Below are positions 39,401-49,367 of a stretch of 64,000 bases of DNA, piece by piece. The notes beneath the pieces are model-generated. The model did no database searches and was not told where the DNA came from. It was given only the letters and a program-made list of their open reading frames with translations. Source of the stretch: Melanocharis versteri (lineage: Eukaryota; Chordata; Aves; Passeriformes; Melanocharitidae); NCBI GenBank assembly GCA_013397845.1, contig VZTG01000077.1:140967-204966 (forward strand), in the 5' to 3' direction. The number at the start of each line of letters is the position of its first letter. The stretch's first letter is position 1. A program made the translations under genes and the position numbers.

Positions 39401-41238
39401 TTCTGAATGCTAAGCCAGGAAACTGTGTCAGGACTGCACTCCCAGGACAACATTAGGCAGTACTGAAAGGTGAAAGACAAAATACATAGTTCAAGGGGTG
39501 AAAAAAAAAAAAACCTCTACAGTCTTGACTAGGTCAGAAATGGGGCAAGTGCAGTACTGAGCCCATGCATAATATACATAATGCTCTCTGGGGAAAAGAA
39601 AATGTTTCTGCACTCTAATTAGTCCACCTAAATAGGTAACACAGAAACTTTTGGAAATGAACCAGCAAAGAGATGGCATAGGAACTGTTTTCCTGTTTGT
39701 TTTCCAAAATCCTGAGAAGGGCAGTATTGCCCTCTTGTGGTAATAAATGAGAACAACTAATAACAGGATTTTTAATTTCATGTTTAACTTTCAGTATTCA
39801 TTATAAATACTTACAGACTGAAAAGAGGTCCACAGGAGAAAATGAGAACAATTATTATACACATAATAAAACAGCATTATTGGTCTGAGTACACAGGATT
39901 TATAAAGGTTTCTATTTTTTCTTTTAACTAGTCACAAAATGATTCCATTTGTAAGGACCCACCATGAATCTACTTTTCTTTTTTTCGAAAAAGGCACTAA
40001 ATTCTAAAGAGGTCCAAGAGTCATTAGGAAACAGAAAATAAATTCTGTCATCTGCATATTCAAATATATATGAGAAAAACTTTCTACATGAGGACTTAGA
40101 GAAAAGTTTAATTGTAGAGCTTGAAATAACCATCAAAACCAACACATGAGCACCTGAGCTTGCTCAGGCCAGTCATACAGACAGACAGACATCAACTGAT
40201 CAGACAGTATACACATATTGACTGACTACACGTAAAGAGGCTACTTCCAGCTGACAGGAAGTCTTGACAGGGAAGCAATAAAACATGCATGGAAAACAAA
40301 CAAACAAAATTGGCAAAACGATAGTGTTCAGAATTAGTTCTTAGGTTTCTCAGTGAATGTTTCCACATCCATCATCCCACAATGGCAAAGTACTGCTGAG
40401 TCTTCACACGTAAACAGCAAAAGCCACATGATGAGTAAATGCCCCTCGACTGCAGAAACTGTCAAGTTATTGGCAGTAAACATCAATCATCTTCTCTTCA
40501 GAAGTCATGTGTTATCCAACCTGCCACTAAAAAAACAAATAAAATACACCTCAAGTTTGTATAAAGATTAGGAAAAGAAAGGAAAAATCCCAAACTAAAC
40601 AAACACCATAAGGTTGTCTAACTACAATAAATTCTCCATTCACCTTTAAATTCTCTATTCCCCTTTTATCCCAGCAAGTGATGGACATGCAGTGTATCAG
40701 AGGCAACTTACACGAACTCCTGCCTCCTGTGTCATATGCAGCAATGAGGGCAAAAGATGAAGGCTTATGAAGCCTTCATCTATTGTTTTGGAGAGAATGT
40801 AATTCTTCATTAAATCTCTGCCTGGCCTTCTGAGGTAAAGTTTACATTAGAGTAGCAATAGTAGTAAATTTCATCCATATTTATGCCAACACTGTATGTT
40901 TCTTTTGTAATGAGAGACACATACATAAACCCAAAACTATCACCTTACTTAGTTCAAATGTTTTCTATAAGCTCTGAAGGAAGAGAGACAATCTCAACTG
41001 GCACTGAAAAAGGACACTGAGTACAGGATAACACAGTGATGAGGTCCCAAGGCTGAGAGACCTGTAAAACTGACGCATCATAGATACAGAATCTGGGAAG
41101 AAGAGAGGTAAAAAAAAAGCTCTCTGCCATCTCTGTTGTCTTTCTGTCCTAGTGATGAAGTCTCATTGAGAACACTGCATGATAATGACACATGCTTCCA
41201 TTTCTATTTCATTTCCCTTCCTCTTGGTTTTTCTTCAA
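36441..41238. other. Intergenic spacer between GAS2 and SVIP, second part
   Basis: No mobile element or coding exon recognised. ORFs such as the 143 codons at 37763-38194 minus have no homologous look. If SVIP has a further small terminal exon (see its third exon), it should be in this interval or just right of it, but I could not locate it. Confidence 0.5.
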
Positions 41239-41315
41239 TTTATTCAATCTTCTACATGACAAAACAGGATTCTCACAGTGAATATATGGACAGCTGAAGT
41301 ATATTGTTTCTTTTT
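41239..41315 (-). other. SVIP: Candidate SVIP 3' UTR with AATAAA signal
   Basis: On the minus strand AATAAA is the complement of 41239-41244, about 72 bp past the TGA that closes the third exon. It is used as the 3' UTR only if transcription reads through the apparent donor at 41324 without splicing. Confidence 0.35.
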
Positions 41316-41438
41316 TCAACTTACTCTCAGTCCTCCTTCTCCTCCAGGACGTGAACCTGCAATTCTTCTTTCCATTTCTTCCTGTTTCTTTTTCTTCTGC
41401 TCTACAGAGTAAGCATTCTTAATACCTCGAGAGGAAGC
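41316..41438 (-). CDS. SVIP: SVIP third exon: basic coiled C-terminal half
   Basis: SVIP (small VCP/p97-interacting protein) binds p97 and inhibits ER-associated degradation; it is a membrane-anchored protein of about 77 residues. The exon opens on the minus strand after TTTTCTCCCAG with ASSRGIKNAYSVEQKKKKQ and continues to a Gly-rich end GGEGGLR. This matches the family pattern of ASRG, a Lys-rich helix, and a GGLR near the C-terminus. Phase 0 at the acceptor matches the second exon. As read, two more residues (VS) and TGA at 41318-41316 follow. However AGA|GTAAGT at 41327-41319 is a perfect donor, so in the real transcript the coding sequence may leave here and finish in a tiny further exon, as the longer family C-terminus (a few residues after GGLR) suggests. 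I could not find that exon by eye. Confidence 0.88.
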   Translation of the reverse strand, partial: ASSRGIKNAYSVEQKKKKQEEMERRIAGSRPGGEGGLRVS

Positions 41439-43654
41439 CTGGGAGAAAACACATTTGAGTAAGACCAAGTTAGCTATTTTTCTGGAGAGAAACCAAACTG
41501 CAAGTCTTGGCAACACTATTTTATGAACTGTGGATTGTATGAAAAGTCTGAAGCACTTAGTAATGCTACTATCATATCAAGGTAGCCCTTTCAGGATATT
41601 TCATCATTCTGTGAGCTCTTGGTCCCATAGGTAAGGGAGGGTGTTTTTGTTTCACTTAGTTATTACATCCAGGTGAAGATATTTAATCCTCAGATGCAGA
41701 ACCAGAACCTCCCTTCCCAAAAGTCCACAAATTTTTAGTCTGTGGCTTTTTCAGTGTCAGGCCCTACTCTGACCATCAAGAAGAGGGGAGAAAAAGAGCT
41801 GTGTTAGTAGTGCTAGCCCAGGCTGTGAAGAAGTTCAACTTTTCAACTGTGACCTGTGAGAAATACCCTGCGTGATAGTCTACCCTTCAAAATGTCACAG
41901 GGTGTGTGGGTAGCAGGAGTACCAAATGAAAAACCTGTTGTGAACTGCCTGCTTCGCATCCTTGTGGGAACTGTTTAACGACGATCTAGACTAGATGGCA
42001 GGAGTATCAGAATTACAGACAGTTAACACCATGAAATAGGAAAAAAAATGTTTTAAAAAGTGATTCTTCTCTAAGTTTAGGGTTATAATACCATAGCAGA
42101 AGTTATACAAAAGATGCTAAAATCTACCCAGGCTAAACAGCAATGCTCTCACCTGAATTTCAAGGTCCTGACAATAAGCTCAATTCTCAGTGGGGTACTA
42201 AGACAAATCTTACCACCAAATACCAACCTACTTAGACCTACTCTGCCTCTTAGGAAACTGGCCTTCCAAGTGAGCCAAGTACCCAAACTGTCTGCAGCGC
42301 CCCAAAAGGATGAACAGCTCACATGATGTCATGAGGGATAATGAGCAGGTGAGAAGCATGTACAGGAAAACACTAAGCAGAAAAGGAAGGACATCTGATC
42401 TACTCTCTCGTCCCCTCACAAGGGCAAAACTAAATATGGCTGCTTGCAAGACGTCTCCATTACCCAAGATTCAGAGGCTAAAATAACCTCAAAGATAGTC
42501 CTGAAAAATCCTGGTAGGTGTTTTATGTTTTGTCTTCCAAGAAAACAAAAAGTAACAGAGAGTGATACTTCCATTTTTCTTTGTCAGCATAATGGGTCCC
42601 ACAAAACTTCAAGGACATCCACAACCCTAGTTGCTTCATTTCTCATTTCTTTTGGGAAAGCTTTTTAGCCAGTTAAGAGCTAGCTATTTCCTACAGTTAT
42701 GCTTAAAAACTCCTTTGTGACTGAAACCCATTTGTGATCGAAAACAACATGTGGATTGCTTTTAGTATGTAGAACGACACAAAATCAAGAGTTTTAAGGA
42801 GTCTAACGCATCACTCAGCTGTTGCTCCAATTATTTACCAAACTCCCTACAAACTGGGTCAACGTGGTCCCCATGAATAATGATCAATTCCTAATTCAAT
42901 ATGTAACGTCACTAACATTCACACAAATAACAATCCTTTCTCTTCACAGTTCAGCTGTGGTCTCTAAGACACACCATTCAAAATCTACAATAAGTAAACA
43001 GTATATGCTATAAGCCTTTTTTAGAGGTATGTAAGGAAAAAAACAGGCTGGCTGTTCTGCTAGAACATTTGTATCCTACCTCTTCTAACTTTAAAGATAT
43101 CGAAGCAGCTAAAGCCTGGCAACCTTAAAAAGACAAAAGACTAAGTAAGACTACATCTTTGCTGTAATCTGAGCTGATAAACATGCTCAAACTGTTGTCT
43201 TGTTGATAAACAGAACTTGCAAGTGCATACAACCAGCATTTTTAAGAGAAGTAGAAGTGCAGTACCACTTGAAATTGCCACAGCAACAATTGTTTGACCA
43301 CTCTAGTTTGAATACTTCTCCATCTCTTGTTTTCAAGTCTTAAAACAAGGAAAAAATAATGCTGAACTTGCTCTTCCAGTTCTTATGTTGTTTTATAAAA
43401 ACTACTGTAAAATAACTCCCATCCAAACAAGCTCAGTTACTTTGCAGTGGTCTTAGAGCATCTACCTAGATGTGAAATTCTTAATATATATAAGAAAGGT
43501 ATAAATGTACATTAATAATACTAGGAAAGTACCTAACGACAATTCCCACAATCCAAACATGGTATCTAGTGTTACCAGAGAAGCCACAGCCATTCTCCCC
43601 ATAAACCAGTTATCTAAATGTAATTTCAATAAATGACATTTTATCAGACATTAC
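41439..43654 (-). other. SVIP: SVIP intron 2
   Basis: About 2.2 kb between the donor GTAATG at 43654 (minus) and the acceptor CCCAG at 41439. No repeat recognised in it. Confidence 0.8.
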
Positions 43655-43705
43655 CTCCATCTGCCTCTTTTCAGCAGCTTCTGCTAGTTGTCTTCTTTTT
43701 ATTTC
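43655..43705 (-). CDS. SVIP: SVIP second exon: VCP-interacting motif
   Basis: 51 bp, exactly 17 codons, phase 0 on both sides, between TATATCTAG and GTAATG on the minus strand. The translation is EIKRRQLAEAAEKRQME. It contains an intact VCP-interacting motif of the form R-x5-A-A-x2-R (complement of 43664-43696), the helix that docks on the N domain of p97/VCP, as in gp78 and other ERAD factors. It joins in frame to the ASSRG start of the next exon. The exon is too small for ORF finding and was found by searching for the expected motif between the CpG island and the third exon. Confidence 0.92.
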
Positions 43706-44677
43706 CTAGATATAATGTTAAAGACAGTAAAATTCTATTTCAATATAGTCTTTGCATTCTTTTTAAAGTCTAAATTTTTAAGTACGACTCAAACCTGTAA
43801 TACAAACTCCCACAAAATGTCAACTTCAAGTCAATTAGCATCATCTTCCCCTGCACTGCCAGCCTGCAAGAACGAAGTGTTTTTAGTGACTAATATGCCA
43901 GAAGAGCAGCTGCTGACATATATACAGTCAAGCCCCACTAGAAATCGCTATTCAGGTGTTCTGTGCCTTTACTCAAAAAAATCCAGACTGGGGTGGAATG
44001 GCATGCAGTGCATGAAACATCCTTTTGGAGTCTGGAAAGTGGAATGCTTCCTCTCCCAAGCGAAGCGGGCTCCTTTCCTTCTACCCCATGAAATCCTCAG
44101 ATGAGGGGTACAAAGCACAGAGATGGGCTCTTACTCACCTAGGAAAAATGTCATGCAACGGAGGGTAGTTAGAAGCGAGCATCACTATGCACTGAAAAAA
44201 AAAGCCAAGCTTTTCCTATTTCTTGTAAAAATGGGGGTCATATTGGTTACAATTACGCACTAACACGTCTCACGCGAAAGCCCCGGTCTCCATACAACCA
44301 TAGAAGTGGTCACGCGTGATTCGTGGGGCAGAGCAGCAGGAGGCTCTGGGGGACTAGGCCCCAAGCTGCGGGGTGCCCCGGGCGCCCTGGGCCCAACAGT
44401 TCTCCCCACCCCGGGCCGGCGGCCGAGGGACAGGCTTCCTTTCCCCGCCACAGCCACTGCCTCCCGGGGTACCGCAATGGCACCGCAATGGCACCGCGGC
44501 CTGGCCTCCATGTTGAAGAAGGAAGGTCACCGCCCCCTGCGCTCGCCCTCATCGCGGCGACGCCGGGCGTCACTGATAAACAATGGGGGGAAGGACGGGG
44601 GAAGGACGGGGGAAGGAAGGAGGAAGGAAGGAGAACCGCCCCCGGGCCGAGGGCCGCCGCCGCGGTCCCACACTCAC
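43706..44677 (-). other. SVIP: SVIP intron 1
   Basis: About 1 kb from the donor GTGAGTG (complement of 44671-44677) to the TATATCTAG acceptor. A 138-codon plus-strand ORF at 43688-44104 crosses the exon boundary and is considered chance. Confidence 0.8.
44581..44633. repeat. Purine-rich GGGGAAGGAC / GGAAGGA repeat tract
   Basis: Repeated GGACGGGGGAA then GGAAGGAAGGAGG units on the + strand, all purine except a few C. The runs of G4-G6 could form a G-quadruplex or triplex. It lies in SVIP intron 1, about 45 bp past the donor of the first exon, and may explain the nearby assembly break. Confidence 0.65.
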
Positions 44678-44692
44678 CGGGTCGGGCGTCTC
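44678..44692 (-). CDS. SVIP: SVIP first exon, 3' end only (interrupted by an N)
   Basis: On the minus strand the bases before a strong GTGAGTG donor read, in phase 0, GAG ACG CCC GAC CCG (E-T-P-D-P), which fits the family pattern of a Gly-Glu then Thr-Pro-Asp just before the E-x-K-R of the next exon. One base upstream sits the N at 44693. Beyond the N the frame stays open but contains no ATG, so the start codon and the N-terminus (with its Gly-2 acylation and Cys residues in known SVIPs) are missing. The simplest explanation is that the N stands for lost GC-rich sequence, not that the gene is broken. Confidence 0.72.
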
Positions 44693-44920
44693 NCCGGAAC
44701 GGGGTGGGACGAGTGCCCCCGCTCGTGAATGAAACGGAAGGCGTTCTATGACGGGAAAGGGAGAACAGTGCTTTTGGTTTTCCAGCCGATGCCGGTTCAG
44801 GGCCCGCTGGCGACGTGCTCCACCGGCAGCCGACGTTTCCGATCCCGTGCCCCGCCCGGCGCTGCCCTCCGTCGGCGCTGCCGGAGCGCGGCTGGTGAGG
44901 CCGGCGCAGATCTAGCTCGG

Positions 44921-45290
44921 CTCGGGTGGTTGAAGGTGTCTCTTTCTGGCTCTTCTGCTATTTCTTCAATTTTTTCTTAAAAGAAACCTTCTCTCCCAGT
45001 TATTTGCAGTAGACTCCAGCATTACCCTATTCTACAACATTTTCTGAATTTGAGTGTTGGTGCCTACATCAATCCCCAAGGATTATGTGAGGAGTATAAA
45101 ATGTATTCTTCATAAACGATTGTGCAACATCTGCCCAGCTTCTTGTCTTTCTCGGTAATTTTGAACAAAGTATATCTTTTTTGTATCCGTGTTCTTGTCC
45201 TAGCATTTATTTCATGAGCTTGTGATGTCATACATTATTGTGAAGTGCGAATTTAAGTTTTTGTGTTTGTTCCCTGCATCTGTAATTAGG
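44921..45290. other. Upstream flank of the SVIP CpG island
   Basis: AT-rich spacer with no feature that I can support. Confidence 0.6.
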
Positions 45291-46090
45291 CATAGAATCA
45301 TGTGGGTTGGGTTGGAAGGGATCTTAATGACGACCCAGTTCCAAACCCGCTACCACGCTGAGGGACACCTTCCACTAGCCCAGGTTGCTCCAAGCCCCAT
45401 CCAGTCTGGGCTTGGACGTTTTCAGGGATGGGGCACCCACAGCTTCTCTGGGCAGCCTCTGCCAGTACCTCACTACTGTCACAGTAAAGATGTTCCTCTT
45501 AATACCTAATCAAAATCTATCCTCTTTCAGTTTAAAGACATTCCCTCTTTGAAGCCAGTCTTACAGTTGCACGTTCTTGTAAACCTCTCCAGCTCTCTTG
45601 TATGTATGTATGTACTGGAAAGGGCTTTAAGGTCTCTCTGGGGCCTTCTCTTCTCTATGTTGAACAACCCTGACTCTCTCAGCCTGTTTCTGTACTAGAG
45701 GTGCTCCAGCCCTTTGAGGGTCTTCATGGCCCCCTCTGAACTCTCCAACAGGTCCATGTCCTTATGTTGAGGGCCCCAGAGCTGTACTCAGTGCTCCTGG
45801 TGGAGTCTCACAAGAGCATAGTAAAGTAACAGTCTCCTCCCTCGACCTCCTCATCATGCTGCTTTTCATGCAGCCCAAGATGTGGTTGGCTTTCTGGGCT
45901 GCAGGTGCACCTTGCTGGGTCATGTTGAGCTTCTCACAACCATGGCCTTCTCCTGAGGACTCCTCTCAGTACATTCTTTGCCCAGCTTGTATTTGTGCTT
46001 GGGGGGTGCCCTGATCCGTATGCAGCACCTTGCACCTGGCCTTGAACTTCATGGGGTTCATACAGACCCACTTCTCAAGCCTGTTAGGTC
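45291..46090 (-). mobile_element. CR1 LINE 3' region, minus strand
   Basis: About 800 bp. The + strand starts CATAGAATCATGTGGGTTGG, then GGAAGGGATCTTAATGAC, 'CCAGTCTGGGCTTGGACGTTTTCAGGGATGGGGCACCCAC' in pieces, then the reverse of the CR1 3' coding end and UTR (CTCTCAGCCTG, CAGCCCTTTGAGGGTCTTCATGG, 'GTGGTTGGCTTTCTGGGCTGC'). 5'-truncated. It includes a small (TGTA)n run near 45600. Moderately diverged, no intact ORF. Confidence 0.9.
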
Positions 46091-46684
46091 ATCAAGAGGG
46101 GGTTACTTGGTTGCTGAACTGAGTACTTGACACAAGTCTCAACATGGTCCTGGGCTTTCTGAACTGGCCATGTGAACTGGTCTTACTGTTATAATGATGA
46201 GGTGCATTGGAAGGTGCAGAAAAGGAGGCTTACCTGCTGCCCTTACTGGAGAGTCTAAGATTGTATGAAGGAGAGCTGTGCTGTGTTCTTGAGAGCTGCA
46301 GTGGAGGTACTGCAACTTTCCTGCTGCATGGTGTAGTGTGTTAGGAATTAATTTCCTGCTTTGTAATGAAAGCATTTTTAATTTCTTTTTTTTAGAGTAT
46401 CAAGGTGCTATTGTTTAGTGGATTAAGTGTTCAGTTAAGCTTTAGATTAGAACTGAGGGGTTCTCTGTTGCTTGCAGTCCACCATTGGATCCATCAGATG
46501 GTAATCCCTGAAGGTAATTAAAGTAGATTTTGCTGCAAACCTGTTAAGACTTAGAGGAGGATTGAAGTGTGCTTGGACAGAACTCTTCATGGAGAAAGAG
46601 AGCACAGCTTTCTGAAGGAAGTCTTACCTGGTATAAGATACATAACAGAGAAGATGAGTGGTTCTTTTAATGTGTTTATGTAAC
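46091..46684. other. Intergenic segment, nothing recognised
   Basis: Unique-looking sequence between the CR1 and the first solo LTR; no coding or repeat signature seen. Confidence 0.55.
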
Positions 46685-47788
46685 TGTCATGGTTTGACAT
46701 TGGCCCAACACCAGGCTCCCACAAGAGTCACTCACTCAACCTCCCCTGCTAAAGCTAGATAGAGGAGAGGGAAATAAATTAATGAAGGCTTCATGAGTGA
46801 GATAAGAACAGGGAGAAATATTTCAAGGGCAAAACAAGCTCAATTTAAAGTTGCAAACTGAAATTTGTTACTAATAGAATCAGAGGAGGATAATGAGAAA
46901 TAAAATAAGCCCTTGAAACACCTTTTTCCCTCCAGGCCCTCCCTCCTTCCCACTGACAGCGCAGGGAGACAGGGCATGGGGTTTTCGGTCAGTTCATCAC
47001 CGAGATTTTCTTCCGCTGCTCATGGGGAGGAGTCCTTCCCCTGTGAGGTCCCTCCCATGGGTGACAATTCTCCACGAACTTCTCCAATGTGGGTCGACTC
47101 TCACAAGCAGCAGCCGCACCTGCTGCAACGTGAACTCCCTCCACGGGCACACAGTCCTCCCAAAACTGCTCTGGTGTGGGTCTCTCTTTCCACAGGGTAC
47201 AGTCCTCCAAGGACAGGCTGCTCCAGCCTGGAAGCAGGGGCCCCCTCACTCCACCGGGTCTCCCACTGGATCACAGCCTCCTCCAGGCATCCACCCACTC
47301 CAGCATGTGCACCTCCCCCACAGGCTGCAGGTGGATCTCTGCATCCCCTGTGGATCCCCATGGGCTGCGGGTGGATCTCTGCATCCCCCGTGGATCCCCA
47401 TGTGCTGCAGGGGCACAGCTGCTTCACCATGGTCATAACCCCAGCCTGCAGAGGAATCTCGGCTCTGGCACCTGGAGCACCTCCTCCCCCTCTTTCTTCA
47501 CTGACCTTGGTGCCTCCATGTTGTTTCCCTCATATGTTCTTACCTCCTCTTCCTCTCTAACTAGAAGAAAAACTGTGTGACTTTGTTTGGATTTTCTTCT
47601 TAAATATGTCATCACAGAGGCATTACCGACCTCTCTCATTGGCCCAGTTTTGGCCAGCATCAGGTCTATCTTCAGAGCCATCTGCCATTGGCTTTGCTGG
47701 ACATGGTGGAAGCTTCCAGCAGCTTCTCAAAGGAGCCATCTCTGTCGCCCCTCTGCTGTGGAAAACCAGGCCGTGCCAAACCAACACA
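46685..47788 (+). mobile_element. Solo LTR copy 1 (1104 bp), + orientation
   Basis: Runs from TGTCATGGTTTGACATTGG to CGTGCCAAACCAACACA, with imperfect inverted ends (TGTCATGGTTTG / TGTGTTGGTTTG). Flanks are GTAAC at 46680-46684 and ATAAC at 47789-47793, a 5-bp target duplication with one mismatch (4 bp exact). Structure and sequence are of an avian ERV LTR family. Internally it carries a 40-bp tandem repeat (GCTGC phases at 47324, 47364 and 47404). An open frame of 215 codons at 46913-47560 is a by-product of the C-rich repeats; it has no domain and is not annotated as a gene. Orientation is set by the TGTCATGG end and is a family-based assumption. Confidence 0.87.
47324..47410 (+). repeat. 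40-bp tandem repeat inside LTR copy 1
   Basis: GCTGC-G/A-GGTGGATCTCTGCATCCCC unit repeated at 47324 and 47364 with a partial third at 47404. The same array occurs in the other LTR copy, so it predates both insertions. Confidence 0.8.
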
Positions 47789-48845
47789 ATAACATAGTCA
47801 GAAAGTTGTTTATTGAGAAGTAGCAGATGCATTGTAACAATTTTCTGTGTCAGAGGGCCTATATGTTATTAGTGGGGGGTCTCAAGGCTGATGAGCTGAA
47901 GCTTTAACCTTTCAGTGAAGTCACTTGTATTGAGATCCTTTAATAGCTGCTTCTTTTTGGGATTTCACAGTAGCTCAATAGTATCAGATGGGGCAGGGGG
48001 TTGCTTGTTTTAGTGCTTTGAGGGAATTTCTGTCCACTCCTCCCACCCTGCCAAATAACATTATAGTGATATAACACATTAGTTGTGTAATTAACTTTAA
48101 AAACCCCACCAAAACCCATACTTAACATTGTCATTAATAGTAGTAGCACACTGCTTTTAAATGGGGCTGCTAGGTTGATCGGTTTGAATTTTTTATTCAT
48201 CTGATGAATTATGTTTAGTGAGTTTTGAATGTCTGATTTAACAAAGAATACGTATTGAAAATGTCAGTGACCTTTCAGCAGTGTTTTGGGAGTGCATTAG
48301 AGGATCTGACAATTTGTATTGATTCATTTGTAACAGTTTAGTTATGCTGACATTTGTGCAAGACTAGTATTGAATTATGCCATAATCTGACTTTTATAAA
48401 TGTTGATTCGTCTCTACCTCTTATCTTCTTGATATCCAGCAGGTGGTACTATTGACACAAAAATACCCTGCATCTCCCAAATCCATAACCACACCTTCAA
48501 TTTACTGTTTTGGTTTGATATTACGGGCAGTTGTATTATTTCTATTGCATGTAAACCTGGAGAGAGAAACCATTTCTGGCTTATAGTTTATAAAGTTACC
48601 ATGCTTATTTAATTATTTAAAAAGTAAAACTCATTCATTATTAAATTATAGTTGGATTTTAACTTGGGACTGTTCAGTTACTTATCATACCTTGTAGTTA
48701 TTTGAATTTTAAACTTTAGGAATCTTTATTCAAGAGAAGACAAGTGTCTGTAAGAGTGGCCATGACTCAACCATAACTGTGGTTTGGGATTCAGAAGTTC
48801 TTGCTTTTGCTATAGGCAGCTGTTAAAGCAATGAAGACATAGACC
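47789..48845. other. Spacer between the two solo LTRs, first part
   Basis: AT-rich sequence with no recognised element. The first bases (ATAAC) are the target duplicate of LTR copy 1. Confidence 0.5.
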
Positions 48846-49362
48846 GCTTTGCAGGAAAAGCAAAGGAACAGCTTAGTGCCAGGCCTTCTGCTGGAAATGT
48901 AATTGCAGTGTCTGTGGATGCTTGTACATGTCTTTGTGGCCCTGATGTTACTCAGTCATTAGCCACCAGTTTAAATACCAGTAGGAAGCAACTGAAGCTA
49001 ATCAATGCTGTCATTGGTTCCATGGGAACAGGTGCAGTCCTGATGGATAGTGATGTGCGGCTGGTGTCTGTCTACTTGGGTTAGCAAGGCTCCCGGGCTG
49101 ACACTCTCCACAGCAGTTCCACTCAGTCAGTCCCACTTTGCTGTTCCTTCTCAGGCGGTGTGGTTACATGCCACCATCCTTGCAGAGTGGTAAATTAAAG
49201 GGGACAATCAATTTCTGTCTGTAAAAGAGTTCTTGTATCTGTGTAAATGCCACCTGCAATACAGGTGAGTATACTTGTGAAGTCCTGTTGGTTACAGACA
49301 AGCAGGTCAGGCTGGAAGGGAGCATTTTCACCTCTTGTCCTGGCCTCTTCAGGTCCATTTAA
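48846..49362 (+). pseudogene. Decayed coding relic, possibly retroviral envelope
   Basis: From about 48850 to a TAG near 49085 one plus-strand frame is open for some 78 codons and reads like protein rather than random sequence: NVIAVSVDACTCLCGPDV, then TSLNTSRKQLKLINAVIGSM. A second plus-strand piece at about 49215-49362 contains CVNATCNTGEYTCEVLLV and KQVRLEGSIF. Cys-rich segments with an N-glycosylation sequon and a helical Asn/Leu segment suggest an envelope glycoprotein remnant, but I cannot place it in a family. Stops and frame changes separate the two parts and no start is visible. LTR copy 2 has inserted at its right edge. Confidence 0.4.
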
Positions 49363-49367
49363 GTACT

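Larger units (their letters stand above)
44270..44920 (-). promoter_or_regulatory. SVIP: CpG island at the SVIP promoter and first exon
   Basis: Abrupt change from about 40% GC to very GC-rich sequence dense in CG dinucleotides, spanning the first exon and its donor. Unmethylated CpG-island promoters without a TATA box are usual for housekeeping genes such as SVIP. The long ORFs predicted on both strands here (up to 142 codons) come from the lack of stop codons in GC-rich DNA. Transcription starts are expected to the right of 44693 on the minus strand. A bidirectional promoter is possible but no plus-strand gene is visible. Confidence 0.8.

Noticed and set aside
40441..40480. Candidate last SVIP exon (minus-strand codons for L-T-V-S)
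   Set aside because: There is no AG acceptor before it, Trp is not encoded, and no stop follows soon after; resemblance is to three residues only.
43688..44104. 138-codon ORF across the SVIP exon 2 acceptor
   Set aside because: Antisense to SVIP; overlaps a real exon in the opposite strand and has no recognisable feature.
44260..44751. Overlapping ORFs of up to 142 codons on both strands
   Set aside because: CpG-island sequence with few stop codons; Gly/Arg/Pro-rich translations with no family match. The true coding part here is only the short end of SVIP exon 1.
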